From NCBI GenBank assembly GCA_021813275.1, contig JAKALD010000004.1:1-36227 (forward strand): a stretch of DNA of 36,227 nt, read 5' to 3'. This document shows, in pieces, positions 1 through 11,216 of this stretch (the first letter of the stretch is position 1; every line of letters begins with the position of its first letter). The position numbers and the translations under genes were made by a program. The notes under the pieces are model-generated. The model had not been told where the DNA came from and did not search any database. It saw only the letters and a list, made by a program, of their open reading frames with translations. This DNA comes from Pseudomonadota bacterium (GTDB lineage: Bacteria > Pseudomonadota > Gammaproteobacteria > Burkholderiales > SG8-39).

Positions 1-178
1 AAAGGCCGAGCTCGGGAAACACGCACAGCAGGGCCTGGTGGCGCGCGGCCTCGCGCATGAGCGCGAGCGTGCCCTGGACGTTGAACGCGGGATCCGCGAC
101 GCGCAGCGCCGGCGTGGCGACCGCCACGCGCACGAAGCCGTGCCGGTACAGGTTGAAGAAATCGTCGCGCGAAGCCAT
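1..178 (-). CDS. nadE: NAD+ synthase (glutamine-hydrolysing), N-terminal nitrilase-type domain; truncated by window edge
   Basis: Reverse complement from ATG at 178 reads MASRDDFFNLYRHGFVRVAVATPALRVADPAFNVQGTLALMREAARHQALLCVFPELGL, typical N-terminus of glutamine-dependent NAD synthetase. Confidence 0.8.
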   Translation of the reverse strand, partial: MASRDDFFNLYRHGFVRVAVATPALRVADPAFNVQGTLALMREAARHQALLCVFPELGL

Positions 179-235
179 CGCGGAGCCGTCCTGCGGGGCA
201 TTCTACCGCAACTCCATTATGGTATCCTAGGCCAT

Positions 236-526
236 ATGTCGAGAGCCGTTCCGGAGCCGTGCGCGTCGCTGCTGGAGGAGACGGTGGTGCTGCCCGGCGG
301 CGCGCAGATCACGATCGCGCTGTGGCGTGAGCGGGTCCGCGGTCTGCGCTATCGCCTGTGCTTCGTGCGCGGCGCCGCCTGCCTGGTGCGCTACGACAAC
401 GAGACGCCCGGCCGTGCGCGCCGGCAGCTGCGCGGGCGCACGCTGCCCTACGAGGTCCGCTCGGTCGAGCAGCTGCGCTACGACTTCGAGCGCGACGTCG
501 AGGCCGTGCATGGCGCGCAGCCTTAG
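236..526 (+). CDS. TumE-like toxin (DUF6516-type) of a toxin-antitoxin pair
   Basis: MSRAVPEPCASLLEETVVLPGGAQITIALWRERVRGLRYRLCFVRGAACLVRYDNETPGRARRQLRG...; internal ATG of ORF 38..526; overlaps the downstream HTH gene. Confidence 0.6.
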   Translation: MSRAVPEPCASLLEETVVLPGGAQITIALWRERVRGLRYRLCFVRGAACLVRYDNETPGRARRQLRGRTLPYEVRSVEQLRYDFERDVEAVHGAQP

Positions 527-869
527 CCTGCGCGTGGCGAGCTCCGCGCAGGCGCTCGATCGCTTCGAGGCCGGCTGGAATCAGCTCGCCGAGGGCGGGC
601 GCCTGCCGCCCGAGCGGGTGCTCAGCTTCGCCGATCTGCCGCTGCTGCTGCGCACGCTCACGCCCGCACGCTGGGCGCTGCTCGAGCGCCTGGCCGCCGA
701 CGGGCCGGTGTCGGTCTACGAGCTCGCGAGGCGGCTGCAGCGCGACTACAAGAACGTGCATACTGACGCGAAGCGGCTCGCCGAGCTGGGCCTGGTCGAG
801 CGCCGCGAGCACGCGCTCGTGGCGGTCGGCTGGGACGCGGTGCGCGCCGAGCTGCGTCTTGGCGTCTGA
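510..869 (+). CDS. HTH/MarR-like antitoxin (TumA-like)
   Basis: ATG at 510 inside the 3' end of the upstream gene (17-nt overlap); winged-helix-like segment LAADGPVSVYELARRLQRDYKNVHTDAKRLAELGLVER. Confidence 0.65.
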   Translation: MARSLSLRVASSAQALDRFEAGWNQLAEGGRLPPERVLSFADLPLLLRTLTPARWALLERLAADGPVSVYELARRLQRDYKNVHTDAKRLAELGLVERREHALVAVGWDAVRAELRLGV

Positions 870-882
870 ACCGGAGACCGTC

Positions 883-2218
883 ATGAATGCCCCCCGCACG
901 AACGCCCTCGATCTCGAGCACTACTGGATGCCGTTCACCGACAACCGGCGCTTCAAGCGCGCGCCAAAGCTGGTGGCGAGCGCCAGGGACATGTACTACA
1001 CGATCACCGACGGCCGGCAGGTCCTCGACGGCCTGGCGACGCTGTGGTGCGTGAACGCGGGCCACTGCAGGCCGAGGATCGTGGAGGCGATCCGCGCGCA
1101 GGCGGGCGTGCTCGACTTCGCCTCCTCGTTCTCGCTCGGCCATCCGTTGCCGTTCCGCGTCGCCGCGCGCGTCGCCGAGCTCGCGCCGCCCGGCATGTCG
1201 CACGTGTTCTTCACCAACTCGGGCTCCGAGGCGGTGGACACCGCGCTCAAAATCGCGCTCGCCTACCACCGCCTGCGCGGCGAGGGGACGCGGACGCGCT
1301 TCATCGGCCGCGAGCGCGGCTATCACGGAGTGAACCTCGGCGGCATCTCGGTTTCGGGCGTGCCCGCCAACCGCAGGGCCTTCGCCGGCGCGCTCCTGCC
1401 GGCGGTCGATCACCTGCGCCACACGCAGGACCTGGCGCAGCCGCGCGTTCGCGCGCGGCTGCGCCGCCACGGGCGCCGAGCTCGCCGATGAGCTCGCCGA
1501 GCGCCTTGTGCCGCTGCACGGCGCCGAGAACATCGCCGCGGTGATCGTCGAGCCGGTGGCGGGGGCGGGCGGCGTGCTCGTGCCACCCAGGGGCTACCTC
1601 GAGCGGCTGCGCGAGATCTGCACGCGCCACGGCATCCTGCTCGTGTTCGACGAGGTGATTTGCGGCTTCGGGCGCCTGGGCAAGCCGTTCGCCGCGCAGC
1701 ACTTCGGCGTGCAGCCCGACCTGATCACCTTCGCGAAGGGCATCACCTCGGGCGCGGCGCCGCTCGGCGGCGTGCTGGTGCGCGACGCGCTCTACGAGGC
1801 GTTCATGGCCTCGCCGGGCGCGGGGGTCGAGTTCTTCCACGGCTATACCTACTCGGGCCATCCGCTCGCCTGCGCCGCCGCGCTCGGCGCGCTCGACACC
1901 TACGCCGAGGAGGGCCTGCTCACGCGCGCCGCGGGCGAGATCGGCAGCTATTTCGAGGACGGGGTGCACGCGCTCAAGGGCCTGCCGAACGTGATCGACT
2001 GCCGCAACCTGGGGCTGATCGGCGCGGTGGAGCTCGCGCCGCGCTCGGGCGCACCCGGCGCGCGCGCCTTCGAGGCCTTCGAGAAATGCTGGGACAGGGG
2101 GGTGTTCGTGCGCCCGATCGGCGACGCGCTCGCCTTTTGCCCGCCGCTCATCGCCGAGAAGAAGCACCTCGACCAGATGTTCGGCGTCGTGGCCGAAGTC
2201 CTGCGCGCGCTCGGCTGA
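883..2218 (+). pseudogene. omega-amino acid (beta-alanine)--pyruvate aminotransferase, class III, interrupted by an apparent +1 frameshift near 1440
   Basis: Frame 1 from 883: MNAPRTNALDLEHYWMPFTDNRRFKRAPKLV...FFTNSGSEAVDTALKIALAYHR...LRHTQDLAQ; continues in frame 2 as RAFARGCAATGAELADELAERLVPLHGAENIAAVIVEPVAGAGG...FDEVICGFGRLGKPFAAQ...ITFAKGITSG... Confidence 0.85.
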
Positions 2219-2382
2219 CAGCGCCTGTCAACGCCCCAAGTCCGTGCGGCGCGCTCGCTCGGAGTGCGCCGCGGGCGGATGCTGACGCTTATGTCATAGA
2301 ATGTGCTCTCGGGCGGCGATCGAGCGCGGTGCAGGCACGGCGCTTGCTTAGCCACGGCATTTCTTACCAAAGGGGAGCATTC

Positions 2383-3963
2383 ATGAAAGCATCCTTTCGC
2401 TCGTTGATGGGCGCAGCGGTGCTCGCGGCCGCAATGCTGCACGCGGGCGGCGCAGCAGCGGAAAAGACCATCAAGTTCATCCCGGAGGCGGATCTGAAGA
2501 GCCTGGATCCGATCTGGACCACCGCCTACATCACCCGCAACCACGGCTACATGGTGTACGACACGCTGTTCGCCACCGACGCGAAGTTCCAGGTGCGCCC
2601 GCAGATGGTCGACACCTACCAAGTGAGCGCGGACAAGCTCACCTGGACCTTCACGCTGCGCGATGGGCTGAAGTTCAGCGACGGCCAGCCGGTGCGCTCG
2701 GCCGACTGCATCGCCTCGATCGAGCGCTGGGCGAAGCGCGACGTGCTCGGCCAGAAGCTCGGCGAGCTGACCGAGTCGTGGACCGCGGTGAACGACAAGA
2801 CCTTCAAGCTCAAGCTGAAGAAGCCCTTCGCGTTCGTACTCGAGGCGCTCGGCAAGCCTTCTTCGAACGTGCCGTTCATCATGCCCGAGCGCGTCGCCAA
2901 GACCGACGCCTTCACCCAGATCACCGATCCGATCGGCTCGGGCCCGTTCATGATGGTGAAGAGCGAGTGGGTGCCCGGCAGCAAGGTGGTGTACGTCAAG
3001 AACCCCTACTACAGGCCGAGGAGCGAGCCGCCCTCGTGGGCCGCGGGCGGCAAGGTGGTGAAGGTCGACCGCGTCGAGTGGCTGTACATCCCGGACTCGG
3101 CGACCGCCGCCAACGCGATCAACGCGGGCGAGGTCGACTGGTGGCAGCAGCTGCCGCCCGATCTGATCCCGGTGCTCGCGGCGAACAAGGACATCAAGAT
3201 CGAGAACACCGATCCGCTCGGCTCGATCGGGATCCTGCGCTTCAACCACCTGCAGCCGCCGTTCAACAACCCGAAGATGCGCGAGGCGCTGCTGTACGTG
3301 GTGAACCAGCAGGACTACGCAATCGGCATCGCCGGCAGCCCGAAGAACGGCCATCCCTGCTACTCCTTCTACACCTGCGGCACGCCGCTCGCGAGCGAGC
3401 TCGGCGCGGGGCCCCTCAAGGGCAAGCGCGACTTCGACAAGGCGAAGGCGCTCATCAAGGAGGCCGGCTACAAGGGCGAGAAGATCGTGGTGCTGGACGC
3501 CACCGACCAGCCGATCGTGCACGCGCAGGCGCTGATCACGCTCGAGCTGCTGAAGAAGCTGGGGCTCAACGCGGAGCTCGCCTCGAGCGACTGGGGCACG
3601 CTGATCACCCGGCGCGCCTCGAAGGAGCCGGTGGACAAGGGCGGCTGGTCGATCTTCCACACCTGGTTCGTCGGCCCGGACATGACCACCCCGGCGCTCA
3701 ACGCGCCGCTGCGCGCCTCAGGGGCGGACGCCTGGTTCGGCTGGCCGAGCGATCCGAAGATCGAGGCGCTGCGCAACCAGTGGTTCGCGGCCGCCGATCC
3801 GGCCGCGGCGAAGACCCTCGCCGAGCAGATCCAGGCCGAGGCGTTCAAGAGCGTGCCCTACATCCCGACCGCGCAGTTCATCATCCCGACGGCGTATCGC
3901 ACGGACCTGTCGGGGATCCTGGTCTCGCCGATTCCGCTGATGTGGAACGTGGAGAAGAAGTAG
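2383..3963 (+). CDS. ABC transporter substrate-binding protein, peptide/opine/nickel family (SBP_bac_5)
   Basis: Signal peptide MKASFRSLMGAAVLAAAMLHAGGAAAEKT followed by SLDPIWTTAYITRNHGYMVYDTLFATD...; start is an internal ATG of ORF 1660..3963. Confidence 0.92.
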   Translation: MKASFRSLMGAAVLAAAMLHAGGAAAEKTIKFIPEADLKSLDPIWTTAYITRNHGYMVYDTLFATDAKFQVRPQMVDTYQVSADKLTWTFTLRDGLKFSDGQPVRSADCIASIERWAKRDVLGQKLGELTESWTAVNDKTFKLKLKKPFAFVLEALGKPSSNVPFIMPERVAKTDAFTQITDPIGSGPFMMVKSEWVPGSKVVYVKNPYYRPRSEPPSWAAGGKVVKVDRVEWLYIPDSATAANAINAGEVDWWQQLPPDLIPVLAANKDIKIENTDPLGSIGILRFNHLQPPFNNPKMREALLYVVNQQDYAIGIAGSPKNGHPCYSFYTCGTPLASELGAGPLKGKRDFDKAKALIKEAGYKGEKIVVLDATDQPIVHAQALITLELLKKLGLNAELASSDWGTLITRRASKEPVDKGGWSIFHTWFVGPDMTTPALNAPLRASGADAWFGWPSDPKIEALRNQWFAAADPAAAKTLAEQIQAEAFKSVPYIPTAQFIIPTAYRTDLSGILVSPIPLMWNVEKK

Positions 3964-3971
3964 CCGTGCGG

Positions 3972-3999
3972 GGGCGCGAGGCGAGCAAGCCCCGCGCCC
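3972..3999 (+). other. Intergenic stem-loop between substrate-binding protein and first permease gene
   Basis: GGGCGCG-a-GGC-GAGCAA-GCC-c-CGCGCCC: 10 paired positions with one A.C mismatch, 6-nt loop. Confidence 0.65.
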
Positions 4000-4024
4000 G
4001 CGCCGCGATCCTGCGACCGGCTCG

Positions 4025-4966
4025 ATGTTGGGCTACTTCCTGAGGCGGCTGCTCGCGACCATCCCCGTCATGGGGGTGGTCGCGCTGTTCGTCTTCTCGC
4101 TGCTCTACCTCAGCCCGGGAGACCCGGCGGCGATCATCGCCGGCGATCTCGCCACGCCGGCGGACATCGCGCGCATCCGCACCAAGCTCGGGCTGGACGA
4201 GCCGTACTTCGAGCGCTTCGGGCACTGGCTCGCGGCGCTTGCGCACGGCGACCTGGGGACCTCGATCTTCACCGGCCTGCCGGTCGCGCACCTGATCGCG
4301 CAGCGCGTCGAGCCGACGGTCGCGCTCACCGTGTGCACGCTGATCGTCACGGTGCTCCTCGCCGTGCCGCTCGGCGTGCTCGCCGCCTGGAAGGCGGGCG
4401 GCTGGGTCGACCGGGCGGTGATGGCCTTCTCGGTGCTCGGCTTCTCGCTGCCGGTGTTCGTATTCGCCTACCTGCTGATCATGCTGTTCGCGATGAAGCT
4501 CGGCTGGCTGCCGGTGCAGGGCTACCGCCCGATCGAGGACGGGTTCTGGCCGTTCCTGCGCCACCTCGTCCTGCCCTCAGTCGCCCTCGGCACGGTGTAC
4601 ATGGCGCTGATCGCGCGCATCACCCGGGCCACGATGCTCGACGTGCTGGCGCAGGACTACATCCGCACCGCGCACGCGAAGGGGCTCGCGCCCGGCGAGG
4701 TGCTCGTCGGCCACGCGCTCAAGAACGCCTCGGTGCCGATCGTCACCGTGATCGGCATCGGCGTCACCCTGCTCATCTCGGGGGTGGTGGTCACCGAGAC
4801 CGTGTTCGCGATTCCCGGTATCGGGCGGCTCACGGTCGACGCGATCCTGCGGCGCGACTACCCGATCATCCAGGCGGTGACGCTGATCTTCTCCGCGGCG
4901 TACGTGATCATCAACCTCCTGGTGGACCTGAGCTACACGGTGCTCGATCCGCGCATCCGCTACTGA
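4025..4966 (+). CDS. ABC transporter permease (DppB/OppB family)
   Basis: MLGYFLRRLLATIPVMGVVALFVFSLLYLSPGDPAAIIAGD...; GIGVTLLISGVVVTETVFAIPGIGRLTVDAILRRDYPIIQAV. Confidence 0.93.
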   Translation: MLGYFLRRLLATIPVMGVVALFVFSLLYLSPGDPAAIIAGDLATPADIARIRTKLGLDEPYFERFGHWLAALAHGDLGTSIFTGLPVAHLIAQRVEPTVALTVCTLIVTVLLAVPLGVLAAWKAGGWVDRAVMAFSVLGFSLPVFVFAYLLIMLFAMKLGWLPVQGYRPIEDGFWPFLRHLVLPSVALGTVYMALIARITRATMLDVLAQDYIRTAHAKGLAPGEVLVGHALKNASVPIVTVIGIGVTLLISGVVVTETVFAIPGIGRLTVDAILRRDYPIIQAVTLIFSAAYVIINLLVDLSYTVLDPRIRY

Positions 4967-4979
4967 ACGCCGCCGACCC

Positions 4980-5867
4980 ATGGCCGCAGTCCCCGCCGAA
5001 GCCGCGCTGCCTGCGCGCTCCGAATCGCCCACCTGGCGGCGCTTCAAGGACGCCTTCCGCCGCCATCCGACCGCGATCTTCGGCGCGGTGGTGCTCGTGC
5101 TGATGGTCCTGGTCGCGCTCGCCGCGCCTTATCTGCACACGGTCGATCCGCAGGCGCTCTCGCCGATCCGGCGCCTGCGCCCGCCTTCGGCCGAGTACTG
5201 GTTCGGCACCGACATGCTCGGGCGCGACGTCTACAGCCGCGTGCTCTACGGCACGCGCGTGTCGCTCACCATCGGCATCGCGGTCGCGCTGCTCGCGACC
5301 GCGGTGGGCCTAGCGATCGGACTGGTGACCGGCTTCGTGCGCTGGGCCGACGCGATCGTGATGCGCGTCATGGACGGCCTGATGTCGATTCCGGCGGTGC
5401 TGCTCGCGATCGCGCTGATGGCGCTCACCCACGCGAGCCTGGGCAACGTGATTTTCGCGATTACCGTGTCGGAGTTTCCGCGCGTGGTGCGCCTGGTGAG
5501 GAGCCTGGTGCTTGGCCTGCGCGAGCAGCCGTTCGTCGAGGCGGCGACCGCCGCCGGCACGAGCCTCGCGCGCACGCTCGTGCGCCACATCCTGCCGAAC
5601 ACGCTCGCGCCGCTGCTCGTGCAGGCGACCTACATCTGCGCCTCAGCGATGATCACCGAGGCGATCCTGTCGTTCATCGGCGCGGGCACACCGCCGAACA
5701 TCCCGAGCTGGGGCAACATCATGGCCGAGGCGCGCAGCCTGTTCCAGATCGCGGGCTACCTGATTCTGTTTCCCGGCGCGTTTCTCTCGCTCACCGTGCT
5801 CGCGGTGAACCTGCTCGGCGACGGCATGCGCGACGCGCTCGATCCCCGCCTCGCGCGCCGCATGTGA
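4980..5867 (+). CDS. ABC transporter permease (DppC/OppC family)
   Basis: [28 protein letters not shown]...; [26 protein letters not shown]. Confidence 0.93.
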   Translation: MAAVPAEAALPARSESPTWRRFKDAFRRHPTAIFGAVVLVLMVLVALAAPYLHTVDPQALSPIRRLRPPSAEYWFGTDMLGRDVYSRVLYGTRVSLTIGIAVALLATAVGLAIGLVTGFVRWADAIVMRVMDGLMSIPAVLLAIALMALTHASLGNVIFAITVSEFPRVVRLVRSLVLGLREQPFVEAATAAGTSLARTLVRHILPNTLAPLLVQATYICASAMITEAILSFIGAGTPPNIPSWGNIMAEARSLFQIAGYLILFPGAFLSLTVLAVNLLGDGMRDALDPRLARRM

Positions 5868-5874
5868 GCCGCGC

Positions 5875-6875
<1,001 letters not shown>

Positions 6876-6879
<4 letters not shown>

Positions 6880-7898
6880 ACGCCGTGCTCCCGGGCGGCG
6901 CCGCGCCTGCCGACACCCTGCTGCGGGTGTCGGAGCTGCGCAAGTACTTCCCGGTGAGAAAGGGCCTGTTCGGCGCCGCCTCGGGCGAGGTGCACGCGGT
7001 GGACGGCGTGAGCTTCTGGATGCGCGAAGGCGAGACGCTCGGCCTGGTGGGCGAGTCCGGCTGCGGCAAGTCCACGACCGGCAAGGCCATCCTGCGCCTG
7101 CTCGATCCGACGAGCGGCACGATCGAGTGGCGCGGCCGGCGCATCGAGCGCCTCGGCCGCGCCGCGATGCGCCCGTACCGGCGCGAGCTGCAGGCGGTGT
7201 TCCAGGACCCGTACTCCTCGCTCAACCCGAGGATGCGCGCGGCCGACATCGTCGCCGAGCCGCTGCGCAACTTCGAGCGCGTCTCGCGCGCCCAGGCGCG
7301 CGAGCGCGCCGCGTTCCTATTCGAGAAGGTCGGCCTGCACGCCGACCAGTTGGTGAAGTTCCCGCACGAGTTCTCCGGCGGGCAGCGCCAGCGCCTCGGG
7401 ATTGCGCGCGCGCTCGCGGTGCGCCCCAGGCTGATCGTGTGCGACGAGCCGGTCTCCGCGCTCGACGTCTCGGTGCAGGCGCAGGTGGTCAACCTGCTCG
7501 CCGACCTGCAGGCCGACTTCGGCCTGTCGTACCTGTTCGTGGCGCACGACCTGGCGGTGGTCGAGCACATCAGCGACCGCGTCGCGGTGATGTACCTGGG
7601 CAAGATCGTCGAGCTCACCGACCGGCGCTCGCTGTTCCGCAGCCCGCAGCACCCGTACACCGAGGCGCTCCTTTCGGCGGTGCCGGTGCCCGATCCGAAG
7701 GCGAAGCGCAAGCGCATCATCCTGACCGGCGACGTGCCGAGCCCGATCGCCCCGCCGCCCGGCTGCCGCTTCCATACCCGCTGCCCCTACGCCGAGGAGC
7801 GCTGCCGCGTCGAGGAGCCGGTCATGAAAGAGGTCCGCCCCGGGCACTTCGTCGCCTGCCATCTGCGCAACGCGCCGCGCGAGGGTGCAATGCAATGA
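6876..7898 (+). CDS. ABC transporter ATP-binding protein (DppF/OppF family)
   Basis: ATG overlaps the upstream stop (ATGA); [62 protein letters not shown]. Confidence 0.93.
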
Positions 7899-9049
7899 GT
7901 GAAATACGCGTCGTCGTCAATCCGTGTGCGGCCGCGCGCGCCGAGCCCTACGGCAGCGCGCGCGCGGCGGTGCTGAACGCCGAAGGGTTTGCCGCCGCGC
8001 GACGCGAGATCTCGGCTTGGCCTGGATACGCGCCGACGCCGCTGCGGGTGCTGCCCGGGCTTGCCGCGCGCCTTGGGCTCGAGCGCCTGTGGTACAAGGA
8101 CGAGCGCACGCGCTTCGGGCTGAAGAGCTTCAAGGCCCTGGGCGGCGCGTACGCGGTGCGGTGCGTACTCGAGCGCAATCGGGGCGTGGCCGCGAGCGCG
8201 CTCACGGTCACCTGCGCGACCGACGGCAACCACGGCCGCTCGGTTGCCTGGGGCGCGCAGCTGTTCGGCTGCCGCTGCGTGATCTTCATTCACGAGGCGG
8301 TGAGCGAGGGCCGGCGCGCCGCCATCGCGCGCTACGGCGCAAAGGTGGTGCGCGTTCCCGGCAACTACGACGACGCGGTGCGCCATGCGGCCGCGGAGGC
8401 GGCGCGCAACGGCTGGTTCGTGGTCTCCGATACCTCCTACGAAGGCTACCGGGACGTGCCGCTCGACGTGATGCACGGCTACGGCGTCATGGCCGACGAA
8501 GCGGCCGAGCAGCTCGGGGGTGCGGCGCCGAGCCACGTGCTGGTGCAAGCCGGGGTCGGCGCGCTCGGCGCGGCGCTGTGCGCGAGCTTCTGGCTGCGCT
8601 GGGGCGCGCAGCGGCCGCGCTGCGTGCTGGTCGAGCCGACCCGGGCCGACTGCTACTACCGCAGCATCGCCGCGGGGCGGCCGGTCGCGGTGCACGGCGA
8701 GCTCGCCACGGTGATGGCCGGGCTCGCCTGCGGGGAGGTCTCGGAGCTCGCCTGGCGGATCCTCGAGCACGGCGCCGGCGCGGTCGTCGCGCTCGACGAC
8801 GAATGGGCGCTCGAGGCGGTGCGCGCGCTCGCGAACCCCGCGCCCGGCGACTCGCCAGTGGTCGCCGGGGAGACCGGCGCCGCCGGCCTGGCCGCGCTGC
8901 TTGCGCTCGCGCCGCGCGCCGATCTGCGCCGGCAACTCGGGCTCGGCGCCGATTCGCGCGTGCTGCTGATCGGCAGCGAAGGCGATACCGACCCGCAGAT
9001 CTACCAGCGCATCGTCGGCCGCAGCGCCGAAGAGGTCCTTGCCGAATGA
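7895..9049 (+). CDS. dpaL: Diaminopropionate ammonia-lyase (PLP-dependent, fold type II)
   Basis: ATGA overlap; [23 protein letters not shown] (PLP lysine region), [48 protein letters not shown]. Confidence 0.88.
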   Translation: MSEIRVVVNPCAAARAEPYGSARAAVLNAEGFAAARREISAWPGYAPTPLRVLPGLAARLGLERLWYKDERTRFGLKSFKALGGAYAVRCVLERNRGVAASALTVTCATDGNHGRSVAWGAQLFGCRCVIFIHEAVSEGRRAAIARYGAKVVRVPGNYDDAVRHAAAEAARNGWFVVSDTSYEGYRDVPLDVMHGYGVMADEAAEQLGGAAPSHVLVQAGVGALGAALCASFWLRWGAQRPRCVLVEPTRADCYYRSIAAGRPVAVHGELATVMAGLACGEVSELAWRILEHGAGAVVALDDEWALEAVRALANPAPGDSPVVAGETGAAGLAALLALAPRADLRRQLGLGADSRVLLIGSEGDTDPQIYQRIVGRSAEEVLAE

Positions 9050-10278
9050 AAGCCGAAGCGCTGCGCATCGACGCCGATCGCCTGCTCGCGCGGCTCGGCA
9101 CGCTCGCCGAGATCGGCGCGATCGAGGGCGGCGGCTGCTGCCGCCTGGCGCTCACCGACGAAGACCGCGCCGGGCGCGACCTGGTCGTGCGCTGGATGCG
9201 CGAGCTCGGGCTCGAGGTCTCGATCGACCCGATCGGCAACATCTTCGGCTGCCGCGCCGGAACCGAGGCGGCGGCACCGGTCATGGCCGGCTCGCACATC
9301 GACACCGTGCGCACCGGCGGGCGCTACGACGGCAACCTGGGCGTGCTCGGCGCGCTCGAGGCGATCGCCACGCTCAACGCCGCCGGAGTGCGCACGCGCC
9401 GGCCCCTGGTGGTCGCGGTGTTCACGGACGAAGAGGGCGCGCGGTTTGCGCCGGACATGCTCGGCTCGCTGGTGTACGTAAGTGGCCTGCAACTGGAGGA
9501 GGCACTTGCCACCGTCGGGATCGACGGCGCGGTGCTCGGCGATGAGCTCAGGCGTATCGGCTACGCGGGAGCCGCTCCGCTCGGCATTCACCGGCCGCAT
9601 GCCTACCTCGAGCTGCACATCGAGCAGGGGCCGGTGCTCGACGCCGAGGGCGTCACGATCGGCGCGGTCGAGAATCTGCAGGGCATCTCCTGGCAGAAGA
9701 TCGCGATCACCGGGCAGTCGAACCATGCCGGCACCACGCCGATGCGCCTGCGCCACGACGCCGGCTACGGCGCCGCCGCGGTCGGAAATTTCCTGCGCCA
9801 GCTCGCGCGCGAGCTCGGCGGCGACCAGGTCTGCACCATGGGGCGCGTCGCGCTGCACCCGAACCTGATCAACGTAATCGCCGCGCGCGCCACGGTGTGC
9901 GCCGACCTGCGCAACACCGACGAGGCGCGGCTGCGCGAGGCCGAGCGCCGGCTCGCCGCATTCCTCGAGGAGCTGGCGCGCGCCGAGGGCCTGCGAATCA
10001 CGAGCAGGCCGCTCGCCCGCTTCGAGCCGGTGCGCTTCGACCCGGGGCTAGTGCAGCTCGTCGAACGCACTGCGGCGCGCCTGGGGTATACGCACCGGCG
10101 CATGACCTCGGGGGCCGGGCACGACGCGCAGATGCTCGCGCGCATCTGCGCCGCGGCGATGGTGTTCGTGCCGAGCGTGCGCGGGATCAGCCACAATCCG
10201 GCCGAGCACACCGAGACGGCCGACCTGGCCGCGGGCGCAAACGTTCTCCTGCACAGCCTGATGGAGCTTGCCGCATGA
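9046..10278 (+). CDS. Zn-dependent M20-family amidohydrolase (N-carbamoyl-L-amino-acid hydrolase / beta-ureidopropionase / allantoate amidohydrolase type)
   Basis: ATGA overlap; MAGSHIDTVRTGGRYDGNLGVLGALEAI, FTDEEGARF, LHIEQGPVLD, ITGQSNHAGTTPM, TSGAGHDAQMLA. Confidence 0.9.
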   Translation: MKAEALRIDADRLLARLGTLAEIGAIEGGGCCRLALTDEDRAGRDLVVRWMRELGLEVSIDPIGNIFGCRAGTEAAAPVMAGSHIDTVRTGGRYDGNLGVLGALEAIATLNAAGVRTRRPLVVAVFTDEEGARFAPDMLGSLVYVSGLQLEEALATVGIDGAVLGDELRRIGYAGAAPLGIHRPHAYLELHIEQGPVLDAEGVTIGAVENLQGISWQKIAITGQSNHAGTTPMRLRHDAGYGAAAVGNFLRQLARELGGDQVCTMGRVALHPNLINVIAARATVCADLRNTDEARLREAERRLAAFLEELARAEGLRITSRPLARFEPVRFDPGLVQLVERTAARLGYTHRRMTSGAGHDAQMLARICAAAMVFVPSVRGISHNPAEHTETADLAAGANVLLHSLMELAA

Positions 10279-11216
10279 CGCGCATCGTCACCGTGGGCGC
10301 GGCGCAGCTCGGCCCGATCGCGAGGCGCGAATCGCGCCGGCAGGTGGTCGCGAGGCTCGTCGAGCTGATGCGCCGCGCAAGATCGCACGGCTGCGACCTG
10401 GTGGTCTACCCCGAGCTCGCGCTCACGACGTTCTTTCCGCGCTGGTACTTCGAGGACCAGGCCGAGATCGACGCCTGGTTCGAGCGCGAGATGCCGGGGC
10501 CGGAGACGCAGCCGATTTTCGACGAGGCGCGCAAGCTCGGCGTCGGCTTCTACCTCGGCTACGCCGAGCTGGCCGAGGAGCAGGGGCGCACGCGCCGCTT
10601 CAACACCTCGATCCTCGTCGACAGGAACGCCGCGATCGTCGGCAAGTACAGGAAGGTCCACCTGCCGGGCCATGCCGAGCACGAGCCGTGGCGCCGCTTC
10701 CAGCACCTGGAGAAGCGCTACTTCGAGACCGGCAACTTGGGCTTCCCGGTGTTCCGCGCATTCGGCGGCATCATGGGGATGTGCATCTGCAACGACCGCA
10801 GGTGGCCGGAGACCTATCGGGTGATGGGCCTGCAGGGTGTCGAGATGGTGCTGCTCGGCTACAACACCCCGGTGCACAATCCGCCCGCGCCGGAGCACGA
10901 CAACCTGTCCAACTTCCACAACTGCCTGGTGATGCAGGCCGGGGCTTACCAGAACGGCACCTGGGTGGTCGGCGTGGCCAAGGCCGGCTGCGAGGAGGGG
11001 GTCGACCAGATCGGCAACTCGATGATCGTCGCGCCCTCCGGGGAAATCGTCGCCGCCTGCTCGACGCTCGGCGACGAGCTCGCGATCGCGCGCTGCGATC
11101 TCGATCTCACGCGCTCCTACAAGAGCACGGTGTTCGACTTCGCGCGCCACCGCGAACCGCAGCACTACGCGCTGATCGTCGAGCGCAAGGGCGCAGTGCC
11201 TCCGCCCGAGCGCTAG
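10275..11216 (+). CDS. Nitrilase-superfamily amidohydrolase, N-carbamoyl-D-amino-acid hydrolase-like
   Basis: Glu-Lys-Cys triad contexts VVYPELAL, GKYRKVHLPGH, GMCICNDRRWPETYRVMGLQG; YNTPVHNPPAPEHD. Confidence 0.88.
   Translation: MTRIVTVGAAQLGPIARRESRRQVVARLVELMRRARSHGCDLVVYPELALTTFFPRWYFEDQAEIDAWFEREMPGPETQPIFDEARKLGVGFYLGYAELAEEQGRTRRFNTSILVDRNAAIVGKYRKVHLPGHAEHEPWRRFQHLEKRYFETGNLGFPVFRAFGGIMGMCICNDRRWPETYRVMGLQGVEMVLLGYNTPVHNPPAPEHDNLSNFHNCLVMQAGAYQNGTWVVGVAKAGCEEGVDQIGNSMIVAPSGEIVAACSTLGDELAIARCDLDLTRSYKSTVFDFARHREPQHYALIVERKGAVPPPER

Noticed and set aside
1948-3660. 570-aa minus-strand ORF opposite the aminotransferase and SBP genes
   Set aside because: Antisense shadow ORF with compositionally biased translation.
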